Below are positions 1-7,690 of a DNA stretch of 64,000 nucleotides, in pieces. The stretch lies in contig NZ_RBXT01000001.1 of the NCBI RefSeq assembly GCF_003635045.1, positions 3,038,001-3,102,000 on the forward strand, in the 5' to 3' direction. A program made the position numbers and the translations under genes. Origin of the DNA: Terracoccus luteus (lineage in GTDB: Bacteria > Actinomycetota > Actinomycetes > Actinomycetales > Dermatophilaceae). How positions within the stretch are numbered: the first letter of the stretch is position 1; each line of letters begins with the position of its first letter. The notes under the pieces are model-generated. The model saw only the letters and a program-made list of their open reading frames with translations, ran no database searches and had not been told where the DNA came from.

Positions 1-2
1 CG

Positions 3-989
3 AGCGGCGGCATCGGCGGCAACCACGAGCTGGTCCGCCGGCACTGGCCCGAGCGCCTCGGCCCCGCGCCCACGACCATGCTCTCCGGGGTCCCGGCCCA
101 TGTCGACGGGCGGATGCTCGCGGTGGCGGAGCGGGCCGGCGGCCGGGTCGTCAACCCCGACCGCATGTGGCACTACACCGAGGGCCTGACGAACTGGGAC
201 CCCGTGTGGCACGCCCACGGCATCCGCATCCTGCCCGGGCCGTCGTCGCTGTGGGTCGACGCCCGCGGCCAACGGCTGCCCGCGCCGCTCTTCCCCGGCT
301 TCGACACCCTCGGCACCCTCGCCCACCTCACCCGGACGGGGCACGACCACTCGTGGTTCGTGCTCACCGAGCGCATCCTCGAGAAGGAGTTCGCGCTGTC
401 GGGCTCGGAGCAGAACCCGGACCTCACCGGGCGCGACGTGCGACAGGTGCTCGGGCGGGCCCGGGCCGGGGTGCCGGGCCCGGTCGAGGCCTTCCGGCGC
501 CACGGCACCGACTTCGTCACCGCCGCCGGGGTCGGCGAGCTGGTCCGCGGCATGAACGCGCTCGTCGGCGAGGACCTCGTCGACGAGGACGACCTGCGCC
601 GCACGATCGTCGCCCGCGACACCCAGCTGGCCAACCCGTTCGCCAAGGACGCCCAGCTCACGGCGATCCGCGGGGCGCGGAACTACCGCGGTGACAAGCT
701 GATCCGCGTCGCCGCACCCCACCGGCTGCTCGACCCCGACGCCGGTCCGCTCGTCGCGGTGCGGCTGCGGGTCATCACCCGCAAGACCCTCGGTGGGCTG
801 GAGACCGACCTCGACGGACGGGTGCTGCGCCCCGGCGGGGAGCCGGTCGACGGGCTGTACGCCGCCGGCGAGGCGAGCGGCTTCGGCGGTGGCGGCATGC
901 ACGGGTACGCCTCGCTCGAGGGCACATTCCTCGGCGGGTGCATCTTCAGCGGCCGCGTCGCGGGGCGCGCCGTCGCCGCCCGTCTCTGA
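3..989 (+). CDS. FAD-binding dehydrogenase, 5' end cut off by window edge
   Basis: The frame is open from base 3, so the start and the N-terminal FAD dinucleotide-binding glycines lie outside the window; about 328 residues remain. The C-terminus carries the flavoprotein signature LYAAGEASGFGGGGMHGY, which closes the FAD site in fumarate-reductase/3-ketosteroid-dehydrogenase-type flavoproteins. The long stretch before it resembles the actinobacterial 'putative FAD-binding dehydrogenase' group related to KsdD. The substrate cannot be told from sequence. It is followed by 111 bases and then a ROK regulator, with no sign that the two are co-transcribed. Confidence 0.85.
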   Translation, partial: SGGIGGNHELVRRHWPERLGPAPTTMLSGVPAHVDGRMLAVAERAGGRVVNPDRMWHYTEGLTNWDPVWHAHGIRILPGPSSLWVDARGQRLPAPLFPGFDTLGTLAHLTRTGHDHSWFVLTERILEKEFALSGSEQNPDLTGRDVRQVLGRARAGVPGPVEAFRRHGTDFVTAAGVGELVRGMNALVGEDLVDEDDLRRTIVARDTQLANPFAKDAQLTAIRGARNYRGDKLIRVAAPHRLLDPDAGPLVAVRLRVITRKTLGGLETDLDGRVLRPGGEPVDGLYAAGEASGFGGGGMHGYASLEGTFLGGCIFSGRVAGRAVAARL

Positions 990-1088
990 CGCGCGGGAGG
1001 TCCGCCGTCGAGGCCCCCTCCCCGGGGGGCGTCGTACCGAGCGGTGGTCCTACCCCGACGCGCGCTACCCAAGCGGGCCCCGACCCCT

Positions 1089-1100
1089 TATCTTTACCCC
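1089..1100 (+). promoter_or_regulatory. -10-like TATCTT immediately before a leaderless GTG start
   Basis: TATCTT at 1089-1094 ends six bases before the GTG at 1101. No Shine-Dalgarno sequence lies in between and no convincing -35 hexamer lies upstream. In actinobacteria this spacing is typical of leaderless transcripts that begin at the start codon. Confidence 0.4.
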
Positions 1101-2297
1101 GTGAACCCATCCCAGGCGGCTCCGGGCTCGCAGGCATCGTTGCGTGAAGCCAACCGCCTGCGCGTCCTCGAGACGCTGCGCGAGCAGGGGGCGATGACCC
1201 AGGTCGAGATCGCCGGCTCGACGGGCCTCTCACCCGCCACCGTGTCGAACATGGTCAAGGAGCTCGACGGCGCCGGCGCCGTCGAGCTCGCCCCCAGCAT
1301 CCGCAACGGCCGCCGGGCGGTGCTCGTCTCCCTCGCCACGGGCAACACCCTGCTCGCCGGCATCGCCTTCGGCGACCGGGACGTCCGCGTCGCCGTCGCC
1401 ACCGGCCCGCGTGACGTCATCGGGCGCCAGCGGATGCCGCTGCCCAGCAACCACAACGCCGACGAGGGCATGGAGCGCGCCGCCCGCCTGCTCTACGACC
1501 TCGTCGAGAAGTCGGGCAAGGCGATGACCGACGTAAAGGCGGTCGGCGTCGGCATCCCGGCGCCCGTCGACAGCGTGTCGGGCCAGGTCGGGTCCGAGAG
1601 CATCATGCCCGGCTGGCGCGGCGTCGACGTCGCCGACGAGCTCGCCGGGAGGCTCGGCGCGCCGGTGCTCGTCGACAACACCGCGAACCTGGGAGCCTTG
1701 GGAGAGCTGCGGATCGGCGCACTCCAGGGCGTCCAGGACGGCGTCTTCCTCAAGCTCTCGCACGGGATCGGCGCCGGCCTCGTCATCGGTGGCGAGGTGT
1801 TCCGTGGCAGCGCGGGCACGGCCGGCGAGATCGGCCACCTCACCATCGACGAGCACGGCCAGATCTGCCGCTGCGGCAACCGGGGCTGCCTCGAGACCTT
1901 CATCGGCGCCCAGGCCCTCGGCGAGGCGCTCGCCGTCTCGCACGGCCGGCTCACCCTGCGCGACATCATCGCTCGCGCCCAGGGCGGGGACGTCGGCTGC
2001 CGCCGGGTGCTCGAGGACGCCGGCCGCCACCTCGGGGTGGCCGTGGCCGGCCTCGTCAACCTCCTCAACCCCTCGGTCATCGTCATCGGGGGCCAGCTGG
2101 CCCTCGTGGGCGACCTCATCGTCGACCCGCTGCGCGCCGCGATCGAGCGCAGCGCCATCCCGAGCGCGGCCGCGTCGGTGACGATCCTGTCGTCCGAGCT
2201 CGCCACCGAGGCCGACGTCGTCGGCGGGATCGTGGCCGCCGAGGCCCTCCACGCCGCCTCCGATGCCCTGAAGGTCACGATTGGGTCCATGTCTTGA
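1101..2297 (+). CDS. ROK family transcriptional regulator beside xylose-type ABC transporter
   Basis: The protein has 398 residues from the GTG at 1101, chosen because it directly follows the -10-like element and the winged-helix begins about 15 residues in. The N-terminal helix-turn-helix (TQVEIAGSTGLSPATVSNMV) is followed by a ROK sugar-kinase-like domain with the zinc motif CRCGNRGCLE. The order ROK-xylF-xylG-xylH matches the Streptomyces coelicolor rok7B7-xylFGH arrangement, so it probably senses a pentose or its phosphate and represses the transporter. Palindromes overlapping its stop codon and the xylF promoter are the obvious binding sites. The ligand is inferred, not seen. Confidence 0.88.
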   Translation: MNPSQAAPGSQASLREANRLRVLETLREQGAMTQVEIAGSTGLSPATVSNMVKELDGAGAVELAPSIRNGRRAVLVSLATGNTLLAGIAFGDRDVRVAVATGPRDVIGRQRMPLPSNHNADEGMERAARLLYDLVEKSGKAMTDVKAVGVGIPAPVDSVSGQVGSESIMPGWRGVDVADELAGRLGAPVLVDNTANLGALGELRIGALQGVQDGVFLKLSHGIGAGLVIGGEVFRGSAGTAGEIGHLTIDEHGQICRCGNRGCLETFIGAQALGEALAVSHGRLTLRDIIARAQGGDVGCRRVLEDAGRHLGVAVAGLVNLLNPSVIVIGGQLALVGDLIVDPLRAAIERSAIPSAAASVTILSSELATEADVVGGIVAAEALHAASDALKVTIGSMS

Positions 2298-2336
2298 ATT
2301 CAATACTTGACGTCAAGGGGGGACAGGGCCTTAACT
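2294..2336 (+). promoter_or_regulatory. xylF promoter with two palindromic operators
   Basis: TTGAATTCAA (2294-2303) and CTTGACGTCAAG (2306-2317) are perfect palindromes two bases apart. The second contains a -35-like TTGACG (2307-2312). A weak -10 candidate, TTAACT (2331-2336), follows at 18-base spacing. The overlap of palindrome and -35 suggests repression, most simply by the upstream ROK protein. Confidence 0.5.
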
Positions 2337-2392
2337 CTCGGTGACGGCCGCACCACCGTGGGTGCCGGCGCCAAGGACAAGGGAGTTCCCAC

Positions 2393-3493
2393 ATGCGTTC
2401 TCGTTCCACCCGTCTGGCCGGCGTGGCCCTCGCCGCCGGCCTCGGCCTCGCCTCCCTCGCCGCGTGCGGCAGCGACAGCACCTCCTCCGGCTCGTCCGGT
2501 GGCGCGAGCGGTGGCGGTGACTCCGCCGGCGGCGCCAAGAAGATCGCGCTGCTGCTGCCCGAGTCGAAGACCACCCGGTACGAGACCTTCGACCGCCCCC
2601 TCTTCGAGGCGGCCGTCAAGGCCTCGTGCGGTGACTGCGAGGTCATCTACAGCAACGCCGACCAGGACGCGAGCAAGCAGCAGACGCAGGCCGAGTCGGC
2701 CCTGACCCAGGGCGCCAACGTCCTCGTGCTCGACCCGGTCGACGGCAAGGCCGCCGCCTCGGTCGTCAACAGCGCCAAGAGCCAGGGTGTCCCGGTCGTG
2801 GCCTACGACCGCTTCATCGAGGGCGCCGACTACTACGTCTCCTTCGACAACCAGACGGTCGGCAAGCTGCAGGCGCAGTCCCTCGTCGACCTCATGAAGA
2901 CCGCCGGCAAGACGAGCGGCGACATCGTCATGATCAACGGCAGCCCGACCGACCCCAACGCCGCCGACTTCAAGGCCGGTGCGCACAGCGTCATCGACAG
3001 CAGCGGCTACAAGGTCGCGGCCGAGTACGACACCCCCGACTGGAGCCCCGACAAGGCGCAGTCGTGGATGGAGGGCCAGATCTCGGCCGTCAAGGGCAAC
3101 CTCGTCGGCGTCTACGCCGCGAACGACGGCACCGCCGGTGGCGCCATCGCCGCGCTCAAGGGTGGCGGCGTCAACCCGCTGCCGCCGGTGACCGGCCAGG
3201 ACTCCGAGCTCGCCGCCATCCAGCGGATCCTCGCCGGCGACCAGGCCATGACGATCTACAAGCCGATCAAGCCGGAGGCCGAGGCCGCCGCCAAGGCCGC
3301 CATCGCCCTCGCGAACAAGCAGACGCCGGAGAAGACCGCCGACTTCAAGAGCATCCCCGCGACGATCCTCGACCCGGTGGCCGTGACGAAGGCCAACATC
3401 AAGGACACCGTCGTCAAGGACGGCATCTACAAGACGACCGACATCTGCAGCGGCTCCTTCGCCGCCGCGTGCTCGGCGGCCGGCATCAGCTGA
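2393..3493 (+). CDS. xylF: Xylose-type sugar ABC transporter substrate-binding lipoprotein
   Basis: The protein has 366 residues. The signal peptide ends in the lipobox LAAC with lipidated Cys25, followed by a Ser/Gly-rich linker and a periplasmic-binding-protein type 1 fold. KIALLLPESKTTRYETFD and VVAYDRFIEG are typical of the XylF/ChvE group, which binds D-xylose and related sugars outside the membrane. A purine-rich ribosome-binding site (AAGGGAG) precedes the ATG. It lies first in the xylFGH operon, and a strong stem-loop follows the stop codon, a common device for making binding protein in excess over the membrane subunits. Xylose as ligand is inferred from family and gene order. Confidence 0.88.
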   Translation: MRSRSTRLAGVALAAGLGLASLAACGSDSTSSGSSGGASGGGDSAGGAKKIALLLPESKTTRYETFDRPLFEAAVKASCGDCEVIYSNADQDASKQQTQAESALTQGANVLVLDPVDGKAAASVVNSAKSQGVPVVAYDRFIEGADYYVSFDNQTVGKLQAQSLVDLMKTAGKTSGDIVMINGSPTDPNAADFKAGAHSVIDSSGYKVAAEYDTPDWSPDKAQSWMEGQISAVKGNLVGVYAANDGTAGGAIAALKGGGVNPLPPVTGQDSELAAIQRILAGDQAMTIYKPIKPEAEAAAKAAIALANKQTPEKTADFKSIPATILDPVAVTKANIKDTVVKDGIYKTTDICSGSFAAACSAAGIS

Positions 3494-3505
3494 TCCCACC
3501 CACGT

Positions 3506-3545
3506 CGGATGCCGGTCGAGCCCACTCCCGCTCGACCGGCATCCG
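3506..3545 (+). terminator. 16-bp perfect stem-loop between xylF and xylG
   Basis: Arms 3506-3521 and 3530-3545 pair perfectly around an 8-base loop. There is no T-run, so it more likely stabilises the xylF message or attenuates xylGH than fully terminates. Each arm contains the window-wide CGGATGCCGG motif. Confidence 0.75.
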
Positions 3546-3675
3546 TCCGCCCGGCGCCCCACGGCATCCGCCGTCCGGTCGCCACGCCCGGCGCCCGTGT
3601 CGTGCCGGTCGCACCGCACCACCTGCACCCGCCTCGCCCGGACCGCCCGTCCCCGCGCACCACCGAAGGACGCCC

Positions 3676-4485
3676 ATGACCGCCACCACCTCACCGCCCC
3701 CGACCCAGACCGCCGTGCTGTCGCTGCGCGGCATCTCGAAGCGGTTCGGCGCCGTGCAGGCGCTGTCCAACATCGACTTCGACGTCCGTCAGGGCGAGGT
3801 CGTCGCCCTCGTCGGCGACAACGGCGCCGGCAAGTCGACCCTCGTCAAGACCATCGCCGGCGTCTACACGCCCGACGACGGCGTGATGGAGTTCGACGGG
3901 ACGCCCGCCACCGTCACCTCGCCGGCCGAGTCGCAGAAGCTCGGCATCGCCACGGTCTTCCAGGACCTCGCGCTGTGCGACAACCTCGACGTCGTCGCGA
4001 ACCTCTTCCTCGGCCGCGAGCTCTACACCGGCCGCGCCCTCGACGAGGTGACGATGGAGCGCGAGTCCTGGCGCCTGCTGCGCCAGCTCTCGGCCCGCAT
4101 CCCGTCGGTGCGCATCCCCGTCGCCAGCCTGTCCGGCGGGCAGCGCCAGACCGTCGCCATCGCCCGCTCGCTGCTCGGCGAGCCCAAGGTCGTCATGCTC
4201 GACGAGCCGACGGCCGCCCTCGGTGTCGCCCAGACCGCCGAGGTGCTCAACCTCGTCGAGCGCCTCCGCGAGAACGGGCTCGGGGTCATCCTCATCAGCC
4301 ACAACATGAGCGACGTCATGGCCGTCGCCGACCGCGTCGCGGTGCTGCGCCTCGGGCGCAACAACGGCACCTTCGACGTCAGCCAGACCAACGCCCAGGA
4401 GATCATCGCCGCCATCACCGGCGCGACGACCAACGCCGTGTCCGAGCGCGCCTCGCGCCGCGCGCCGAGCGAGGAGCAGCAGTGA
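3676..4485 (+). CDS. xylG: Sugar ABC transporter ATP-binding protein (XylG-type, single domain)
   Basis: The protein has 269 residues from the ATG after GAAGGA. It has Walker A GDNGAGKST, signature LSGGQRQ, Walker B VVMLDEPTAAL and switch His in LISHNMSD. It energises uptake through the adjacent permease. Unlike the two-cassette RbsA/XylG proteins of enterobacteria it has one ATPase domain, so it must act as a homodimer. Its stop overlaps the permease start by four bases (GTGA), implying translational coupling. Confidence 0.9.
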   Translation: MTATTSPPPTQTAVLSLRGISKRFGAVQALSNIDFDVRQGEVVALVGDNGAGKSTLVKTIAGVYTPDDGVMEFDGTPATVTSPAESQKLGIATVFQDLALCDNLDVVANLFLGRELYTGRALDEVTMERESWRLLRQLSARIPSVRIPVASLSGGQRQTVAIARSLLGEPKVVMLDEPTAALGVAQTAEVLNLVERLRENGLGVILISHNMSDVMAVADRVAVLRLGRNNGTFDVSQTNAQEIIAAITGATTNAVSERASRRAPSEEQQ

Positions 4486-5807
4486 GCAGCACGACCCCCG
4501 ACCCCACCCGCGACGGCTCCGGCAGCACGGGCTCGGCGCGCGCGACCGAGGTCGCCGACCCGACCGCCGCCACGGCCGCCCTCCCCGCCGACCTGCAGGA
4601 CGAGCGCCTCATCGCGGATGCCGGTGGCATCGGCGGGATGGTGCGTTCCTTCGTCGCCCGCTTCCGCAGCGGCGACCTCGGCGCCCTGCCCGTCGTCATC
4701 GGCCTCGTCATCATCTGGCTCGTCTTCCAGAGCCTCAACGACGCCTTCCTCTCCCCCCGCAACCTCGTCAACCTCACGCTGCAGAGCGCGGCCATCGGGA
4801 CCATCGCCATCGGCATTGTCCTCGTGCTGCTCCTCGGCGAGATCGACCTGTCGGTCGGGTCGGTCAGCGGCCTGTCCGCCGCGGTCGTCGCGGTCGGGTC
4901 GGTCGGACGCGGGTGGCCGATCATCGTCGCCCTCCTGCTCGCCGTCGCGGTCGGGGCGGTCGTCGGCATCGCGTACGGCGCGATGTTCACGCGGTTCGGG
5001 GTCCCCAGCTTCGTCATCACGCTGGCCGGCCTGCTCGGGTTCCTCGGCCTGCAGCTCAAGGTGCTCGGCGCCGAGGGCTCGATCAACCTGCCGTTCGAGT
5101 CGGGCCTCGTGAAGTTCGCCCAGGCGACCTTCCTGCCCGCGGTCGTCGCCTACGTCATCGCCCTCGCGGCCGTCGCACTCTACGCCGCCACCCGGCTGCG
5201 CTCGAACACGCGCCGCGCCGCGGCGGGCCTCTCGACCGTGCCGGTCAACATGATCGTCGTGCGCAGCGTGCTGCTCGCCCTGCTGCTCGTCGTGCCGGTC
5301 GCCGTGCTCAACCGCGACCGTGGCGTGTCGGTCATGTTCCTCGTCTTCCTCGCCCTCGTCGTCGTCATGGACTTCGCCATCCGCCGCACCCGGTGGGGCC
5401 GCTCGGTCATGGCCGTCGGCGGCAACGTCGAGGCGGCCCGGCGCGCGGGCATCAACGTCAACCGCGTGTACCTGTCGGTCTTCGCCCTCTGCTCGTCGTT
5501 CGCCGCCCTGGGCGGCATCTTCGCCGCGGCCCGCCTCGCGGCGGCCAACCAGAGCAGCGGTGGCGTCGACACCAACCTCAACGCCATCGCGGCCGCCGTC
5601 ATCGGCGGGACCAGCCTCTTCGGTGGCCGCGGGTCGGCCTACGCCGCGCTCCTCGGCATCCTCGTCATCCAGTCGATCAGCAACGGCCTGGCCCTGATCA
5701 ACCTCGGCTCGCCCGAGCGCTACATGATCACCGGCGGCGTCCTGCTGCTCGCGGTCACGGTCGACGCCCTCAGCCGTCGCACCCGCGCCGCGGCCGGTCG
5801 CGCCTGA
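4482..5807 (+). CDS. xylH: Sugar ABC transporter permease (XylH-type)
   Basis: The GTG at 4482 overlaps the xylG stop. The protein has 441 residues: a hydrophilic, Thr/Ala-rich N-terminal tail of roughly 60 residues, then a BPD_transp_2-type permease with about ten or more hydrophobic segments. The loop GEIDLSVGSVSGLSA and the EAA-like segment MAVGGNVEAARRAGI, which docks on the ATPase, are clear RbsC/XylH-family signatures. It forms the membrane channel of the system and is last in the operon; a repeat array and a terminator follow. Confidence 0.9.
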   Translation: MSSTTPDPTRDGSGSTGSARATEVADPTAATAALPADLQDERLIADAGGIGGMVRSFVARFRSGDLGALPVVIGLVIIWLVFQSLNDAFLSPRNLVNLTLQSAAIGTIAIGIVLVLLLGEIDLSVGSVSGLSAAVVAVGSVGRGWPIIVALLLAVAVGAVVGIAYGAMFTRFGVPSFVITLAGLLGFLGLQLKVLGAEGSINLPFESGLVKFAQATFLPAVVAYVIALAAVALYAATRLRSNTRRAAAGLSTVPVNMIVVRSVLLALLLVVPVAVLNRDRGVSVMFLVFLALVVVMDFAIRRTRWGRSVMAVGGNVEAARRAGINVNRVYLSVFALCSSFAALGGIFAAARLAAANQSSGGVDTNLNAIAAAVIGGTSLFGGRGSAYAALLGILVIQSISNGLALINLGSPERYMITGGVLLLAVTVDALSRRTRAAAGRA

Positions 5808-5813
5808 CCCGCA

Positions 5814-5870
5814 CCTCACCCAGCGCCTCACCCAGCGCCTCACCCAGCGCCTCACCCAGCGCCTCACCCT
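5814..5870. repeat. 12-bp tandem repeat (unit CCTCACCCAGCG), four copies plus a partial
   Basis: Four exact units start at 5814, 5826, 5838 and 5850, followed by a truncated fifth running straight into the terminator stem. It begins six bases after the xylH stop codon, between convergent genes. Confidence 0.97.
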
Positions 5871-5908
5871 GACGGGGTGGCACCGACCTCGGTCGGCGCC
5901 ACCCCGTC
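5871..5908. terminator. Hairpin terminator between convergent xylH and GNAT genes
   Basis: GACGGGGTGGC (5871-5881) pairs with GCCACCCCGTC (5898-5908), and the inner CCGA/TCGG extends the stem. No T-run is present. Its position between converging genes suggests use in both directions. Confidence 0.85.
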
Positions 5909-5926
5909 GTGCGTTCCCGAGGTGGC

Positions 5927-6826
5927 TCAGGCGGGGCGGCGCAGGTCGGGTACCGGCTCCTGCGCGGTGAACCCGCCCGCCACGTAGGTGCGGACCGCGC
6001 CCACCCGGTCGGTGGGGGTGCACACGACGGCGCTCGAGGCCCCCATCGCCTGCAAGGCCCGGGCGGCGGCGCGCACGATCGCGGTGCCGTGACCACCGCC
6101 CCGGTGTCCCTCGTGCACGCCCATCGGCTCGAGCAGCCCGGGCCGCCCCGGCCCCGACGACCACACGGTGACGACGGCGACCGCGGCGCCCGACGCGTCG
6201 CGCCCGAGCAGCGTGCGGGCCCGGTCGCCGAACGGTCCCGAGCCCATCGTCCGCCAGCGGAGCACATACCGGTCCCGCTGGTCGGCCGGCAGCTCGCCGC
6301 CGCGGAAGGCCGACCAGTGCACCCGGGCCCACTCCGGTGCGGTCGAGTCGTCGACGTCCTCGACGCGGATGCCGGTGGGGTCGGGGGTCGGCTCCTCGCC
6401 CAGACCACGACGCAGGGGGGTCCACGTCTCGTCGGGCACCCACCCCGCGCCCGTCAGGGCGCGCGTCAGGGCGGCGGCGGCGCGGGCCTCGACGACGGCC
6501 TGCCCGGCGTCGAGCACTCCGCTCGCGGGGTCGGCGAGGTCGGCGGCCATCCGCTCGGCGAGCCCACCGTCGTCGGCGAGCTGCGGGTCGACGGCGACCC
6601 GCAGCAGCTGCGAGGCGTCGAGCAGACCGAGTGCGACCGGCCGTCCGCCCGTCGACCACACGCGCAGGGCGGATGCCGTGGCCTCGGCCCCGTGGGTCGA
6701 GTGCCACCCGAGGTCGCCGGGGTGCAGCTGCAGCCCGGCACCGTCGTGCTGCCAGGTCGCGAGCGCCTCCCCCACCCGGGCGAGGTCGCCCGGACCGGGC
6801 ACGGTGAGGTCGAGGTCGAGGTCCAT
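5927..6826 (-). CDS. Tandem GNAT-type N-acetyltransferase
   Basis: The protein has 299 residues from the ATG at 6826. The second half has a clear acetyl-CoA-binding motif A (GHRGGGHGTAIVRAAARALQ) and a typical GNAT ending (VGAVRTYVAGGFTAQEPVPD). The first half is a more degenerate GNAT fold. This double-GNAT layout is shared with mycothiol synthase (MshD), but key similarity is too low to call it that. The acyl acceptor is unknown. It is monocistronic and convergent with xylH. Confidence 0.75.
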   Translation of the reverse strand: MDLDLDLTVPGPGDLARVGEALATWQHDGAGLQLHPGDLGWHSTHGAEATASALRVWSTGGRPVALGLLDASQLLRVAVDPQLADDGGLAERMAADLADPASGVLDAGQAVVEARAAAALTRALTGAGWVPDETWTPLRRGLGEEPTPDPTGIRVEDVDDSTAPEWARVHWSAFRGGELPADQRDRYVLRWRTMGSGPFGDRARTLLGRDASGAAVAVVTVWSSGPGRPGLLEPMGVHEGHRGGGHGTAIVRAAARALQAMGASSAVVCTPTDRVGAVRTYVAGGFTAQEPVPDLRRPA

Positions 6827-6932
6827 GCCGCCATGCAACTCCCCGACGGGCCGTCGTGCACCCGCTTTTCGGCGGCCGACCCGGTGGCTTGCCTCCGTCC
6901 GCACGCCGTCCTATCCTGAGACCGAGCACGAA

Positions 6933-6953
6933 GTTGAGCGGATCCCACTCAAG
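6933..6953 (+). promoter_or_regulatory. HAIR-like HspR operator upstream of hsp20
   Basis: GTTGAGC (6933-6939), a 7-base spacer and ACTCAAG (6947-6953) match the HspR-associated inverted repeat consensus CTTGAGT-N7-ACTCAAG, with the right half exact and the left half 5 of 7. It lies 74 bases before the hsp20 start, the expected place for heat-shock repression by HspR. Confidence 0.75.
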
Positions 6954-7027
6954 AAGTTCGAGTGGTTCAGCAGCAGGATGCGTCCACGGTCACCCTCGGA
7001 CTCCCTGCCCGTTCTTCAGGAGGAGAC

Positions 7028-7531
7028 ATGAGCACCACCACCTTCGACCCCTTCCGTCAGCTCGACCGGCTCCTCACCGAGGGCCTGCGCGGGGCCTCGG
7101 CGGCCTCCGCGGTCATGCCGATGGACCTCTTCCGCTCGGGCGAGAGCTTCTTCGCCCAGTTCGACCTCCCCGGCGTCGACCCCGGTTCGATCGACATCGA
7201 CGTCGAGGACCGCACGCTGACCGTTAGGGCCGAACGACCCGCGGGCGGGCGCGACGATGCCCAGTGGCTCTCGCGGGAGCGGGCCACCGGAACGGTCGCG
7301 CGACAGCTGTCGCTGGGTCGTGGTCTCGCCCTCGACCGCATCGAGGCCGACTACCGCGACGGCGTGCTCTCGCTGCGCATCCCCGTCGCCGAGGAGGCGA
7401 AGCCGCGCAAGATCTCCGTCTCGCACGCCGGCTCCCCGACGAGCATCGGTTCCCGGTCCGAGTCGACGGACACGCGGGCCTCGAGCGCAACGATGAGCGA
7501 GGACGACGCCGACGGCCGACGCTCGGCCTGA
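7028..7531 (+). CDS. hsp20: Hsp20/alpha-crystallin family small heat-shock protein
   Basis: The protein has 167 residues starting after a strong AGGAG site. The alpha-crystallin domain spans about residues 30-130. It contains AQFDLPGVDPGSIDIDVED near its start and the conserved closing strand GVLSLRIPVAEEAKPRKI. It is an ATP-independent holdase that keeps unfolding proteins soluble in the cytoplasm. The C-terminal tail is Ser-rich and lacks an obvious I-x-I anchor beyond IPV. The HAIR-like element upstream implies induction by heat through loss of HspR repression. It is monocistronic with a strong terminator. Confidence 0.92.
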   Translation: MSTTTFDPFRQLDRLLTEGLRGASAASAVMPMDLFRSGESFFAQFDLPGVDPGSIDIDVEDRTLTVRAERPAGGRDDAQWLSRERATGTVARQLSLGRGLALDRIEADYRDGVLSLRIPVAEEAKPRKISVSHAGSPTSIGSRSESTDTRASSATMSEDDADGRRSA

Positions 7532-7556
7532 CGGCACCAGCACCAGCACCAGCACG

Positions 7557-7585
7557 CGGGCCCGGGGTCACCGACCCCGGGCCCG
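7557..7585. terminator. 13-bp G+C hairpin terminator after hsp20
   Basis: CGGGCCCGGGGTC (7557-7569) pairs perfectly with GACCCCGGGCCCG (7573-7585) around a 3-base loop, 25 bases after the stop and between convergent genes. Confidence 0.92.
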
Positions 7586-7586
7586 T

Positions 7587-7690
7587 CCGCGTCGTCCCTC
7601 CGCGTCGTCCCTCCGCGTCGCCCCTCCGCGTCGTCCCTCCGCGTCGTCCCTCAGCGTCGCCCCTCAGCGTCGCCCCTCAGCGTCGCCCCT
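7587..7690. repeat. 13-bp tandem repeat, eight copies, abutting the dinB stop codon
   Basis: The unit CCGCGTCGTCCCT occurs five times with slight variation, then shifts to CAGCGTCGCCCCT for three copies. The array begins two bases after the hsp20 terminator and its last base is the first base of the dinB stop codon complement. The unit is not a multiple of three and does not code. Confidence 0.97.

Noticed and set aside
4023-6929. A 968-residue open frame on the minus strand
   Set aside because: It is antisense to xylG and xylH, has a repetitive Arg/Asp/Gly-rich composition and contains no domain; a by-product of high G+C codon bias. The real gene in this strand is the GNAT in another frame at 5927-6826.
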